Part shown: piece after piece, positions 1-11,070 of the stretch
How the letters are laid out: every line of letters begins with the position of its first letter
Position numbering within the stretch: the stretch's first letter is position 1
DNA from: Serripes groenlandicus
Taxonomy: Eukaryota > Mollusca > Bivalvia > Cardiida > Cardiidae
Length of the DNA: 64,000 bases
Direction: 5' to 3'
NCBI GenBank assembly: GCA_031761405.1
Contig: JASEVX010000013.1
Location: forward strand, 53,067,219 to 53,131,218
Program-made: the position numbers and the translations under genes
The notes under the pieces: generated by a model
Told to the model about the DNA's origin: nothing
The model's input: the letters and a program-made list of their open reading frames with translations, nothing else
Database searches by the model: none

Positions 1-2
1 TT

Positions 3-266
3 GAAGGTGAAGTGAAAGGAAAATACAAACCTGGAAGTAAGTGGGAACCCGAAGGTGTGGCTTTCTCACCTGATGGATTCGTATATGTGAGTGACAATGA
101 GAACAATAGCATTCATATTTTAACTTCTGATTTAAAGCCGCACGACGTGATCATTGGTTCAGAGTATGGTATGCATGGTCCACGAGGACTTGCAATATGT
201 GATAGTGAACGTAAACTGTACGTTGGAATGGGATCTGGTAAATCAATAATTGTTTTCAACATATGA
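3..266 (+). CDS. C-terminal exon of an NHL-repeat (TRIM/NHL-type) protein, 5' partial
   Basis: The frame is open from the window edge to a TGA at 264-266, giving about 87 codons. No initiator is expected here: the GTG at 12 is an internal valine and the exon or gene continues upstream. The protein has two NHL-type beta-propeller blades. The first contains PEGVAFSPDGFVYVSDNENN followed by SIHIL; the second contains HGPRGLAICDSERKLYVGMG and closes with IIVFNI. This pattern (P-x-G-hydrophobic, then a Y-V-x-D strand) is typical of NHL repeats, which form ligand- or RNA-binding propellers at the C terminus of TRIM2/3/71-like E3 ligases and related proteins. Such genes are strongly expanded in bivalves (family knowledge). 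Whether a RING/B-box lies upstream cannot be seen. Ending directly after the last strand fits a true protein C terminus. Confidence 0.75.
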   Translation, partial: EGEVKGKYKPGSKWEPEGVAFSPDGFVYVSDNENNSIHILTSDLKPHDVIIGSEYGMHGPRGLAICDSERKLYVGMGSGKSIIVFNI

Positions 267-317
267 GAAATCTTAACAAGTCAATCAGTATGTGTGTACT
301 GTAATCTGAGACATGGA

Positions 318-376
318 AGTGAGCCGCTTCTTTTGATTTGAGTTAGAGCTGTATCTGCGTACAGTGTAGACTAAGG
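318..376 (+). repeat. Isolated unit related to the 67-bp tandem repeat at the end of the window
   Basis: The stretch contains gagccgc, then gatttgag, then atctgcgtacagt and tagactaagg. These occur in the same order and spacing as in the 63.0-63.8 kb array. It lies just downstream of the NHL exon. It is a diverged single unit with no coding potential. Confidence 0.5.
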
Positions 377-475
377 TTAGCAGTACTATACTTACCCAAA
401 GTATCACCAGACTCATCTTATGACATAACTCTAGATGCAAATTCTAACAAAAGTGTTCATGTGTAGTTCTATTAA

Positions 476-790
476 AACATATATGTATCATTTGTAGTTA
501 TACTAGATCTGCGTATCACGTGTAGTCCTACTACATGTATTACATATATGTATCACGTGTAGTTCTACTAGTACATATATGTATCACGTGTAGTTATACT
601 AGTACATATATGTATCACGTGTAGTCCTACTACATGTATTACATATATGTATCACGTGTAGTTCTACTAGTACATATATGTATCACGTGTAATTATACAA
701 GTACATATATGTATCACGTGTAGTTATACTAGTACATATATGTATCACGTGTAGTTATACTAGTACATATATGTATCACGTATTACGTCA
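476..790 (+). repeat. 31-bp minisatellite, about nine units
   Basis: Units follow the pattern acatatatgtatcacgtgta then gt(t/c)(a/c)tactagt, about 31 bp, repeated from 476 to 790. Each unit holds three short palindromes: ACATATATGT, CACGTG (an E-box sequence) and ACTAGT. One unit variant reads tcctactacatgtatt. No reading frame of note crosses it. The repeated E-box could bind bHLH proteins, but nothing links it to a promoter. Confidence 0.85.
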
Positions 791-1206
791 ACGGATCGAT
801 AATTGATCCCGTAACGGAGAAGCCACAATGCACGACTTCGATGGAACTCTTTTTTTCTTTCATAATGCAATCTTACTTATGTATGATAATTAGAAAGTTA
901 GCGAAGACATTGAACATTTAGAACAAATAGTTTGATTTACACGCGTCACATTTAAGCCTTGTCAAAGAATATTGAAATTCAGAAACTGTAAACGCATCCT
1001 AGATACGTCAGAGTCTGATTACAGTCTGACCAACGTCGTACTTTCAGACCAACATTCGTACATTCGAATACACATCATAGCAGCAGATTTATGACCGCAA
1101 GTGTCCATATAATGTGTATAGACTTATCTTGTACTTTGCATTTCATGATGTCCTAAAGTTCCGTTTCTTCGGACTAATTTCATTCAAACTATATTTCATT
1201 TGAAAA
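791..1206. other. Intergenic, nothing recognised
   Basis: AT-rich sequence with no convincing exon, RNA gene or repeat. It separates the minisatellite from the Tc1 fragment. Confidence 0.5.
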
Positions 1207-1572
1207 TCATTCTGAAATCGGATTCCAATAACGTCTACGCAACGATGCAGTGAACGTCGTAGGGGCACACAAACACACTATTTCCAGTATCTGGTATAAC
1301 GAGCGTCTGGCGCGAAGACCAACAGAACGTAAACGTCTCCTGACGGTGGATACTGATATCCTCCTACGTGTTGGAATCGCTCTCAACGTCTGGGTCGCCG
1401 GCATGAACCGATTTTGCAGCTGCACGCGACTTAAACGTCGGTCCTCACGCGGTGTGGTTACACGTGGTCTACCTGTACGAGGACGATCAGCGACACTAGC
1501 ATTCGCCCTGTAGCGTAGCCACAGTATATTGATGGTGATACGAGCGACGCCAAATAACCCTGCGTTGATCAT
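1207..1572 (-). pseudogene. Tc1-like transposase, N-terminal fragment
   Basis: A reverse-strand frame of about 120 codons resembles the paired DNA-binding region of Tc1 transposases. It includes GVARITINILWLRYR (second helix-turn-helix), the signature SVADRPRTGRPRVTTPREDR (GRPR AT-hook-like linker), and RRISVSTVRRRLRSVGLRARR (recognition helix region). After that the match degrades. WNPISE at the end resembles the W-N-x-x-x-(F)SDE start of the catalytic core, but a stop follows at once, and no DDE catalytic domain with its downstream acidic residues is seen. Full-length Tc1 transposases are about 340 residues, so this is a truncated relic. I found no terminal inverted repeats. Confidence 0.75.
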
Positions 1573-2370
1573 TACGAAGCCGTGGCATTCTGGTTTCTTT
1601 TTAAAGTTCCGTTTTTCGATGTTTTTTCAAGAATTGGCACACATGTACACAGCTTAAACGACTTTATCAGATTCAAAATCACACAGATAACCGAAAGCGT
1701 CAAAAAAACATATTTTGCACGAAATTCAGCCTGGCGACCTTAATAATGGGTGCACGAGATTTTCCTTTAGCAAACAAACAAAAGGTGCCCGGCCATATCG
1801 ATTAATTACCGTATTTTACTAACGTAATGATTAGAAACACAAACAATATTTGTTTAAATAATGTAACGTTTCTTTTGACGCCTAGTATATATGAATAGCA
1901 TGATCAGGCTGCTCATAGTTACATGCTTGTATTGTAATTTGCAGATCGGACTTTATGCAAGACTATCTTAAAATGACTCGGTTAGAATAAAGATAAACAT
2001 ATGGAAGAGTCGTGTGTATATCAACTGTGTAAATAACCCTGGTTTTCTATAAGGAGATGTAAAGGTGTATTTTCCCTTATAACATTATTCATCCTTTATT
2101 TGTCTTAACATGTAACCCTTTGTCTGATATAGACTCCGTTTGACAACAGACGACCTGACAAAACATTGTGGGAATATGCTCAATGTGAGCAATATTACAT
2201 ATTCCCATTAATTTATTTGAGTTCTACCTGTCCAATTTAAACGTTGTAAAGAAAGTGTTAACGTAATCCAGATTTATCCGGGTCTAAATACAGTCTGATT
2301 AACGTCCTTGAAATATCAGGCCTCTAGATAAGGGGCGTTTTACATGTTCTAAAATCCTTATTTGACTATT
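1573..2370. other. Intergenic, nothing firm
   Basis: No gene is visible. A short gctcaatgtgagc stretch near 2178 resembles the head motif of the dispersed repeat seen at 16.8, 17.3, 23.7 and 56.4 kb, but it is too short to call as a copy. Confidence 0.4.
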
Positions 2371-2445
2371 AAACCCTATGTTGTGGTTACTCAAAAGAAT
2401 CGTCTCAGTGAGACAATTTTTTTGAGTACCCACAACATAGGGTTT
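2371..2445. repeat. 75-nt near-perfect palindrome (foldback)
   Basis: Two 37-nt arms are separated by a single base at 2408. By eye, 34 of 37 positions pair and one of the three mismatches would be G-U in RNA. The outer ends read AAACCCTATGTTGTGG and CCACAACATAGGGTTT. There is essentially no loop, so it could cruciform in DNA or give a long RNA hairpin. I see no TSD or flanking TIR that would define a transposon. Confidence 0.85.
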
Positions 2446-3269
2446 GCTTTAATAATTTGAGAGATTTTTTATGAAAAAGAGCTGAATACCCCTACTTATC
2501 TTGACCTCTGAATATGTTTCGAAGTTTACAGATATAACCTTTAACGTCCCGTTGTTTATTAAAAAGTAATTATTCAAAAATATCATATTATGGAAACTGT
2601 TAACCCTTAACCCACTGTATTCCTACCACTGCCATCGTCATCATTATTTGTTGAATAAGTTCCTGTAAACCATTGTTTAGTTTTTCAACATATTGAGTCC
2701 TGATAGTGAACAATGTAGATCCAGATTAGACAGCACAGATGAACAGACGAATGTTGTCATACATTTTTCTAAATCGGTATCAGCAAATGCTGTTTTAAGT
2801 AGTGTAAAAGTAGTACAACGTTTAACGCGTACATTGTGAGTTAATAAAATAGGTTGAGGAAATGATGTGATAAAATAAGCCTATCTGTAAATTAACCGGA
2901 TGGCAGTCAATTTTACAAATTTCAGACGCATTCACCATTTAAATATATTTTATATTTACTTAGAATGATACATGTATGACTAATTACCTTGCATTTAAGA
3001 CGCACACCCCATTATAATGTTTTGATATTTACTCGGAATAATAAAAGATTAACCCATTACCAGATATTTGTTTCTAGTCATTTCGTCGGAATAATTCTTG
3101 TTAATCTTCTATATCGTATATCTATATATATGGTATTTCTGTCGCATGTACAACCAGTGAAGATACAGACACATGTACAACCTAGGAAGAAGTTTCATCG
3201 TAAATCTGCCTCGAGATGGCCTTTTTTTTTCAAATACCTAGTTATCAACATTATTTCAGTTAAATGAAG
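2446..3269. other. Intergenic, nothing recognised
   Basis: AT-rich sequence with no supported gene. The short open frame at 2989-3267 shows no domain and has low-complexity composition. Confidence 0.45.
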
Positions 3270-3434
3270 GCGACAGTTCACTTATGCATGATCCCTGTGT
3301 AAACACACCAGTACTAGGCTAGGTATACATCATTTCCCAAAGGACACTCAACCATCACCGTTGCGCCGCTACTTGAGATCGAACTAGGTACGGCCGGTTC
3401 CAAAACCCCGACGCTAACCACTCGGCCACAGCGG
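3270..3434 (-). mobile_element. tRNA-derived SINE, family 1, copy 1
   Basis: On the minus strand a Pol III A box (TGGCCGAGTGGTTAGCG, 3412-3428) is followed by a B box (AGTTCGATCTC, 3375-3385). This is the spacing of a Ser/Leu-type tRNA head. The body then reads GAGTGTCCTTTGGGAAATGA, TACTGGTGTGTTTAC and ATGCATAAGTGAACTG. The same body follows the same head at 6158-6312 on the plus strand, so the two are copies of one SINE family. The head cannot fold as a working tRNA because the acceptor stem is lost. Confidence 0.75.
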
Positions 3435-3582
3435 ATTCCTCAAATATCTAGAAGTGTAGCCGTGCTAAATGGAGAGTTACACAAACAAGCGTGTTCACCT
3501 TGGACGGCTTGTGTTTTATAATAAGAAAAGAATAACCAAAAGCCGGTAGGCGACGTGGGATTTGCCTTCGCATTCAACAAAT

Positions 3583-3722
3583 CTGCAGCTGACGAATTTC
3601 TAAACATATTGTCAAAAAAATCAAAAACGTTATAATTGTTTTGAGCAATTTCTGCTTTTGTCTAATGTTTTCAAAAGAAGGCAGAAGCATCAGAAAGCGT
3701 GTGTTTGTAGGAAAGGGTTAAT
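3583..3722 (+). repeat. Dispersed repeat, copy 1 (ctgcagctgacga...cagaaagcg)
   Basis: The order is ctgca(g)ctgacgaatttc, ttgtcaaaaaa, ttttgagcaatttctgc, then catcagaaagcgtg and aaagggttaa. It is repeated with divergence at 4867-5076 and in part at 58606-58720. Function unknown. Confidence 0.5.
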
Positions 3723-4866
3723 CTAGGCAAAGACGTAGAGGAACACTTTTTTAATTTAGTTACAGGAAGTACAGATGTGCGCTGATTTTACATGAACCAC
3801 ATTTATACGACATTTGGACGTTCTGAAATCAGTGACAATTGTGACCAAAATTGTAAATGTATTTGGGGACATAAAACGTTATCTCGAGTTTTCCGTGATT
3901 TGTGTACGACTAGAAGGCGATCAGGCAGTCTTCACTAGTCATATATTATCTAGCAGTCAAGGTCGGTTCGCTAAATGGCGAAGAGGGTAGATCCAGATCA
4001 GACATGCATCATCAAATATCACAGATCGACGACGGTCGGTACGCATGTGATATGGCTGGTAGTTTGTAAACGTTGAAGGCTATGGTGAGTCTGTACATAT
4101 CCATAGTCTAACCCGAATCTTCACTGTACCTACCCACAGTCTAAACCGAGTCTTCACTGTACGTAAATACAATAAGACCCCTTTTCGTTTTAGCCTAAAC
4201 CTTTGAGTATTGTTGTACATAGGTTGGTCTTTGTTTAAATAATCTTTTTCCACAGACGTTAATTACCTTTTCAATACTGATTACTTAGGATGGACTTGTC
4301 TGCTTGTAGCTTTGTATTCCGGAGAGTCAATAGCCATTTCTAAGAAGATATAGATAAAATATTTGAGATGAGAAGCTATCAGTATAAAGCCTGGTCGTAC
4401 AGCACTGCACCGACTTTAAAATATCGGTTCCAGAGTTATCAGAGGTTTGGTCCTTGATATTAAGCAGAAGGTCCGAGAAACTTTATTGAACAGTTGCTTA
4501 CCGTTTAGGACTCTTGTGAAATTGTGCACATGAGCAGTTTGATCCTAGTTCGACATACGTGTATTAAGATACTATATCTATACGCGATATGTGGTTAGCT
4601 CAAAGGTTTCAGATCATTCTGCTATCTTTTTAGCACGATTTCTAAAACGTTTAAGACTCGGGTGAAAGTGTACGCATAAGTAGATTGATCCGAGTCTACA
4701 TTTGTCGTAGATACACTATGGTTGGTTTACAGAAACACAACTCAAATATACCTAATGGGGTAAAAGTTAAAGCTTTATTTCTATATGTATTCATATTACT
4801 CAACATACACGTTATACGATAGTATATCAGTAAGCGATATGTGGTTAACCGTTTCCCACATACGAC
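3723..4866. other. Intergenic with a diverged local duplication
   Basis: No gene. The stretch around 4490-4615 (gtttaggactcttgtgaaa, then tatacgcgatatgtggttag) reappears in diverged form around 4650-4855 (gtttaagactcgggtgaaag, then aagcgatatgtggttaa). This suggests an old tandem duplication. Confidence 0.4.
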
Positions 4867-5076
4867 AATCCTGCAGCAGACGACTTTGAACATGTTTTGT
4901 CAAAAAAGGGAAAATCTCTATAATTGAATGGATAACCTATGACTAAAAGTGGGAAACATTGAGGCAAAAGGAGAAATTGCTCGTTTTGAGCAATTTCTTC
5001 TTGTGTCACTATGTTTTACAAAAATCCGTTTGCTACAGAGGCGTCAGAAAGCGTCTATATGAGGTAAAGGGCTAAG
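4867..5076 (+). repeat. Dispersed repeat, copy 2
   Basis: Contains ctgcagcagacgactttgaa, tgctcgttttgagcaatttc, aaaaatccgtttgctacaga and gcgtcagaaagcgtc in the same order as 3583-3722. The gagaaattgctcgttttgag section is a short hairpin. Confidence 0.5.
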
Positions 5077-6157
5077 TTCATCTGATAAATCGGTCTGTTT
5101 TTAGCATGATGACTCGAACAATAACATAGGCTAACATCCTGTAATGCAATGATCCTTATTTATCGCTTTACTAATATGAACAGCGTTAATGTTTGGAACC
5201 TGCTACAGACTTCTATAGAACTTTAAAAGATTGGTATCATAAGTTTTGTCATTTGGCCCCTTTTATGAATTCTCTTGGAATAGGACGGGCGTATTACGAG
5301 ATGAATACTTTTATAGTTTTGATCTGTTCACCTCTGCCTGATGCCGCAGCAATTACACATTTGAACAATTTCGAGAGAGGACAATGAAAGGAATATTCCT
5401 GTGATATTTAGTTGTAATTGGTACATTGGTTTAGCAGATGTCTTTTAAAGCTAAAATCTAAAGACGGACGGACGATGATTTGAAAGACAGAAATTTAATG
5501 ACAGGTAAAGGTACATACATACATTTGTGTGGTAACAGTAATCGACATAGAATAGGAGTCACAAAATGCAATGTAATTAGTCATGTTTTTTGACCGGCAG
5601 GCCTTTATTAATATAAATGTATTGTTTTGTTCAAATTTGTTGTAATGCTTTGCACTCCTCGTAAGCATACGACTTTTGATAAAGTTACATGTAATGACCG
5701 GATAAACGAATATGAACATGTTCACATTACCTCACAATGTTTTGAGTTCGGTGAAAACCATTGAATCCTTGTATCCATTTAAAACAAATGTTTTTTTAAC
5801 ACTTTGTTAAGCAATTCTAGTTCTCTATTAGGTGCAACTCTGTATTTTCTTCCCATTATATAATTATGTAACCTTTATACGTTTTTAGCTTTTGTCTCAT
5901 ACAGACTATTTTTTACAAATCGGAAGCATTCGTCATTTAATTAATTATGATAATCGAAAAGAGAAAGTGAAAACTTTAACATTCCCTCACAATGTTTTTA
6001 GTTCGGTATGTTATTCATTCTTCACAATGTTCAGATATGATACTTTATTTCTAAAAAGTTATGAGAGGAGATTGTTCTAGAGTCTTCAACTGATACTTGA
6101 AATCATGATTTGATCACTGCGTTCAAGATATGTAGATATGATACCTTTGTCAATGTT
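5077..6157. other. Intergenic, nothing recognised
   Basis: Only short open frames without domains or splice support. Confidence 0.45.
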
Positions 6158-6312
6158 CGCAATGACCGAGTGTTTAGCGTCGGGAATAATGTACTGGGCG
6201 GATCAGGTTCGATACCCAGTCGCTGCGGTCATGGTGGAGTGCCCTTTGACAAGGCGCACTTCATAGACTTGTACTGGTTTGTTTACTCAGAGACCATGAA
6301 TAAATGAACTGT
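6158..6312 (+). mobile_element. tRNA-derived SINE, family 1, copy 2
   Basis: A box TGACCGAGTGTTTAGCG (6163-6179) and B box GGTTCGATACC (6206-6216) lie 26 nt apart. The body reads gagtgccctttgacaaggcg, tactggtttgtttac and atgaataaatgaactg. It matches the reverse-strand copy at 3270-3434 through head and body. No A-rich tail or clear target duplication is visible. Confidence 0.75.
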
Positions 6313-9194
6313 ATTGATATAACCGAACTCGAGTCGAAAAACGTCGTTAACCCAAATAAAATAAATCAAATATAGTTCATGTACATAGCGAGACAAGATA
6401 ACATGACAGTATCGTATCTACCAAGTGTCGAGTGAAGTCATCCTTAAAATGTATTCAAGTGTCCGTGGCCATTTTATATTCTTTAAATCTGTTAATCGAT
6501 CAAAAGATCTCATTGTTTTAAGCGAATTGACAATCGTCATACCTGTATTATATTTAAAGGCCGCTTTATAGTTCAGCATACGACTGTAATAGTAAACATT
6601 GATTAGACACGCAATGTGCATATACAAATACATGACCTTGTAAATATACGGGTACCAGTATGAAATACCCAAACTTTGGTTAAAATATGACATGTCTTTC
6701 ACCTATGGCGGCTTACTGGTGTTGTCATGATAAGAATATCCACATATAAAAAGGTTTTCATATTTTATGTGAACGTTCGGCCTTACGAATAACAGAAAGT
6801 CATCCAATTTTCTTCTTAATGTTACCCGACAGTTAAGGCTCTTGTTATACTGTGATGTTAACGGACAGTGAAGGCTCTTAGCACACTGTGTATATTGATA
6901 GGTTCCCCTACGTGTTCGCTGTTCACAGATGCGACAATACCCCGTTTCACCTGCCGCGGCTAAAATACATGTATACTCATACAATAAACACAAAGCGCAA
7001 TGCCACTGTAAACATGTTTGCAATAATATTAATGGTGTGTGAAATTATTTAGAGCCATTTTACCGATTAGAATCGATCGATACCGCCACTTTGTAAAACG
7101 TGAAAATTCAAGGTTAAACGAGGACAACTCGCATATTTACGCATACAACTATCGCCCGTTATCTAAACCCTTTACCCGATATAATATTGTTAGAGTTTTA
7201 TTTTTCAAACAACTGACAAAACTGTCGATATGTATGTATGGAAGCATTTCAAATTAATGAAGAGTTAGTAATAATGTGAAAACAGGTGGAATGATCATCA
7301 GATTACTATTTCTTAACTTTCCGTCTAAAGCAGATACCTCTAAAATTGCCTGTTTCAGAGAAATAATAAGCATATTCATATATGTCGTCTGCTTAACTTC
7401 CTACACAAATACCTTAAAGAAACACGAATATACAATATAATACGTCTCCTGCTAATGAGTTATTAAATGAATATGTGGCGAACAAACAGACAGACAGATA
7501 TAGGACATGTGATCTTAATTTGTCACCGTTCCATGGCAGGCGACTCAAAACCTCTTGAACCGCCTTTGTGAAGTGATTAAAATGTTCCCATCTAGTGCGG
7601 GAGACGAGGGGTTAATCCTCTGTCGGGTCATCTTAAAATTGTTGTAGTAATGACTTCTCTCCTTGGCGTTCTTGGGATAGTTTTACGAATGAAAGGTCAG
7701 GATATGCTTACCTGCAGTGCTGGTCATTAAACAGCGAAACGACTTGATATGGCTAATTACAGTTGAAAGCGACATTAAACGCTTTAATAACAAACACAAA
7801 TAAACGTCTGGAACAGTTGTCAATGAAAATGGTTCTTTCAGTTTCATTTCATGAACCGTTTGTCCGATATGATAATTGCAGTGCCGTTTGCTTTGCAAAC
7901 ATTTGAGGAAAATGTATTGTGGGCATCTAGGATATTGTAGTTATGATTTTGCTAGATTGTTAACATATTCATGCCGATCAATTTTTAAAATGTCGCCTGC
8001 TGCAGAGGTCATATGTCTGTATCCAGGAAAGGGTAACGTGAATGTATGTGTTCATTGACACAGTGAGTTTATGCTGTTATCAAGTATAGCAGTGACATTT
8101 AACGAATTCCTAACCATTTAAAGACATATGTTAATTGTCAAAGGTTAGATTAGATTATTAAGCCCATTGTCAAATCATGTATTGAATACGATCGTCCTTG
8201 ATAAAACCTACAACTTTAGTATAGTCTTGCACAGTGGTGATTAGCACTAATGTTGAGGCTTACTGATTACATGTTTTACAAGTTATATCCCATACGTTTG
8301 TGTTTACTTCATTATCTGATTTGGTTTTGTCCATGGTTGTAAACATCAACTTATACTGGGTGGAATATACATATAGTTTGTAATTAGATATGTTGTGCGG
8401 GTACTGCACCCCTTTTGAGACGCAACATGTTGATCAGTAACCCTGTTACGGTTAAGTTAACTATTCTATACAGTATAACTTTGAACATCTCACAACCTTC
8501 TCACATCTGATGATAATTAAATCGAAAACAATGGACGAAATAATTTATATGATCGAAATGATGAGCAACTTATCTCTTTCCATCAATGTTTTATGTATAT
8601 CTTTTAATATTATATATATTTTAAAGGTATCCTTTAATATTGTCAAAATGTTCGTCTTCTATAACAGTTAAATCAAGAGATATACAAACAAGTAAGAAGT
8701 GAATATATCTCAAAACCCAACAACACTTTATTAAGTAACGACTTTAGATAACGGGGACATTTTATATAAATAATTTGTCATCTTTAAACTGAAACCTACT
8801 TGGTGGTTACTCTTTGGAACTGCCTGTATGCGATTAATCTGACAAGTACAGACAACATAAGCTTTTCATAAACAACACTCTAATATTATTGTTTAATACT
8901 CCGTGTTTGGACCTCTTCATAATGCGAAGGGACAAATGTAATGTTTATAATCACTACACACTGCTACAATGCGGTAAACCTATCAAAATACCGTTCCATA
9001 CGTGCTTGTATACTGCTTTTTGATTTTGTACTTTGCGTTTAATTATTGCTTATACTTAGCATATTGATGAAATAATAATAAGTAAAGAGAAACAATTGAA
9101 AATCTACAACAAAATCTGCAAACAGTTTTGAATATTGTTGTATATATATCAAACGAAAAGCTCGAATTGCAACCTTACTAGATTAACGTTAATG
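6313..9194. other. Intergenic, nothing recognised
   Basis: About 2.9 kb of AT-rich sequence. Several 60-106-codon frames are present on both strands, but none shows a domain, a conserved motif or matching splice signals. Confidence 0.4.
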
Positions 9195-9196
9195 TA

Positions 9197-10601
9197 AAGG
9201 GTGTTTCATAATATCTGTTACCATTTGGGTTGCTTTATATTTCTCTAACAATGTAAAACACGCTTAAATAAACGTAACAATGTGATAGTAGACAGAGTAA
9301 AGTTTTACTTGATATATGACATCAGAAGATTAACTTAAACACATGCCTTTTTACGGTTTTTCTCAATATGTCTGTTTTACAACAAGTGTACCAGATGACG
9401 TCCTTTATGTTGAATTACGGCGTATAGACGTTTCTTGAAGTTACAAATCACTGATTTGCAGGTGTTCGTTGAAATATTTCTTATTTCTCGTTTGAAGGAT
9501 AATTTCAAATCTTCTAGAGATGCTGGTGCGGGGCTGTACACACTGTCTTTGAGATATCCCCAGAGAAAAAAGTCCAACGGACTCAGAACTGGAGAGTGAG
9601 GGGGCCATACTGTAACTGTTCTGTAAGAAATAAAGTTTGTACCGAACCTTCACTCAAGCCACGAATGTACCTCCCTGGAAGTGTGTGGAGTAGCACCATC
9701 TTGCTGAAACCACAGTGTGTTAAGGACCATACCCTTTCTCATTAATGCTGGCACAAACTTCTTTTTTAGGATATCTAAATATCGACTACTGTTAATTGTC
9801 TCTACCTCACCGTCCTCATCCTCAAAGAAAAATGGACCAATAATGCCAGAAGAACTTAATGCTGCCCAAACAGTTACTTTTTCAGAATGCAAAGATCTTT
9901 CCGTGTAAATTTTTTTTTTTTCTGTATCCCAGAAACGACAGTTACGTTTGTTTACTTGCGCATTTAAGTAGAAATGCGCTTCATCTGAAAACCAAGTATT
10001 GTCTGCTATATCCGGTCGATCTTTCATCCACGTGGCGAACGCAAGCCGACTGTCAATATCAGAAGGTTTCAAGTGTTGCATAATAGAAGTAGTGTACGGT
10101 TTTAATTTCAAATAGAATCTCAGCATCCTGTAGACACTAGTTGCACTTGCATTGTTAGTTATGTCACCTAACACTCTACGTACAGACCTCTGTCGAGTTT
10201 CTCCAATAACAGTTCTCAGTTGTTCGATACTCTCTGAAGTCCTGACTGATTTTGGCCGCTCAAGCCTTTTGACAATTATGTGCACTTGCATCTTACAGAG
10301 TTTCTCATTATTGGAGTACAATATTTCTGCATCGATCTGATCACTGTAACTGGTGAATAACTCTTATAATACAGTTTAACAATTTCTGTGCACTGCTCTG
10401 TGGACAGCGTCATTTTGGACTAACGACTTGTTTGGGTGACGTCGCTGATGACGTCATGACGTCAACATTTTCCCGTACTTTCTACACCACACACAACTTT
10501 ATTCTGACTACTTCAAAATGACATATGACATGACTGCATTATTCATTATATGTATCTTTTAATATAGTTTCTAATGTTAACAGATATTATGAAACACCCT
10601 G
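9197..10601 (-). mobile_element. Tc1/mariner-superfamily transposon, full-length copy with dead transposase
   Basis: Terminal inverted repeats bound the element: AAGGGTGTTTCATAATATCT at 9197 and its counterpart at 10601, which reads CAGGGTGTTTCATAATATCT on the minus strand. Match continues over about 28 bp (GTTA then C/A then CATT). TA dinucleotides flank both ends (9195-9196 and 10602-10603), the expected mariner target duplication. At 1405 bp with one transposase gene it has the normal size and plan. The region just upstream of the transposase start (10438-10466) has three overlapping TGACGTC-type motifs, possibly part of its promoter. Confidence 0.92.
9377..10413 (-). pseudogene. Mariner-like transposase (DD36-type spacing), inactivated
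   Basis: The likely initiator is the ATG at 10413-10411 (MTLSTEQCTEIVKLYY), which starts a helix-turn-helix N terminus. A frameshift near 10320-10330 moves translation into the frame running to 9377. The catalytic core keeps the first Asp (WFSDEAHF) and the second (WFQQDGATPH). Two further lesions follow: an in-frame TGA at 9652-9650 after HSWLE, and Val where the third catalytic Asp belongs (WPPHSPVLSPLDFFLWG, normally SPDL). The second and third catalytic positions are separated by 36 residues. The frame ends HLVHLL. With frameshift, nonsense and active-site loss it cannot encode a working transposase, though its TIRs could still be mobilised in trans. Confidence 0.88.
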
Positions 10602-10807
10602 TACCTTAAATTGATACACAAAATATGAGAGTCAATAATACCCCAAATCGTAAAACGCGATTCACGTGTATTCTCTTTGTACATTATAACATGTGTATAG
10701 TCCCTGTGCATTGTTGCATGGTCTATACACGCCAAGGTTAGTGTGTACAAACTGACAGTGACCATGTAATGTATTCCGCATGCGACAGTTCGGTTAACAT
10801 TTGAAAT

Positions 10808-11070
10808 GACCGCCTCGGTTTGTAGTGTGGTATAACGTCCTCCTCGGATGTGGTAGTTCGCGGGTTCGGACGGGTCTTATGCATGGTAGTAATGGCTTTC
10901 CCTCCTTTATGATCAGATATTGGGGGTTAGCAATTCGATTGACCCGCTTGTGTCAAGATAGATGGACCAATAGTACTGATAACTTACTTACCCAGGGAAC
11001 GCCTAGTACAATAATGATAGTTAAATAAACCACTATTGAGAGCGGCGTAAAACACCATACAAACAAACAA
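10808..11070 (+). mobile_element. tRNA-derived SINE, family 2, copy 1
   Basis: The tRNA-like head (accgcctcggtttgtagtgt, B box GGGTTCGGACG at 10862-10872) is followed by a body containing atggaccaatagtactgata and acttacttaccc. The tail is gagcggcgtaaaacaccata followed by (caaa)n. The gcGtAAAACACC plus CAAACAAA ending is typical of mollusc SINE 3' ends as I know them. The body matches the reverse-strand copy at 14108-14308. Confidence 0.75.

Noticed and set aside
3375..3428. Possible tRNA gene on the minus strand (also 6163-6216 and 35792-35850)
   Set aside because: A and B boxes exist but acceptor stems do not pair, and the bodies recur as dispersed repeats. They are SINEs.
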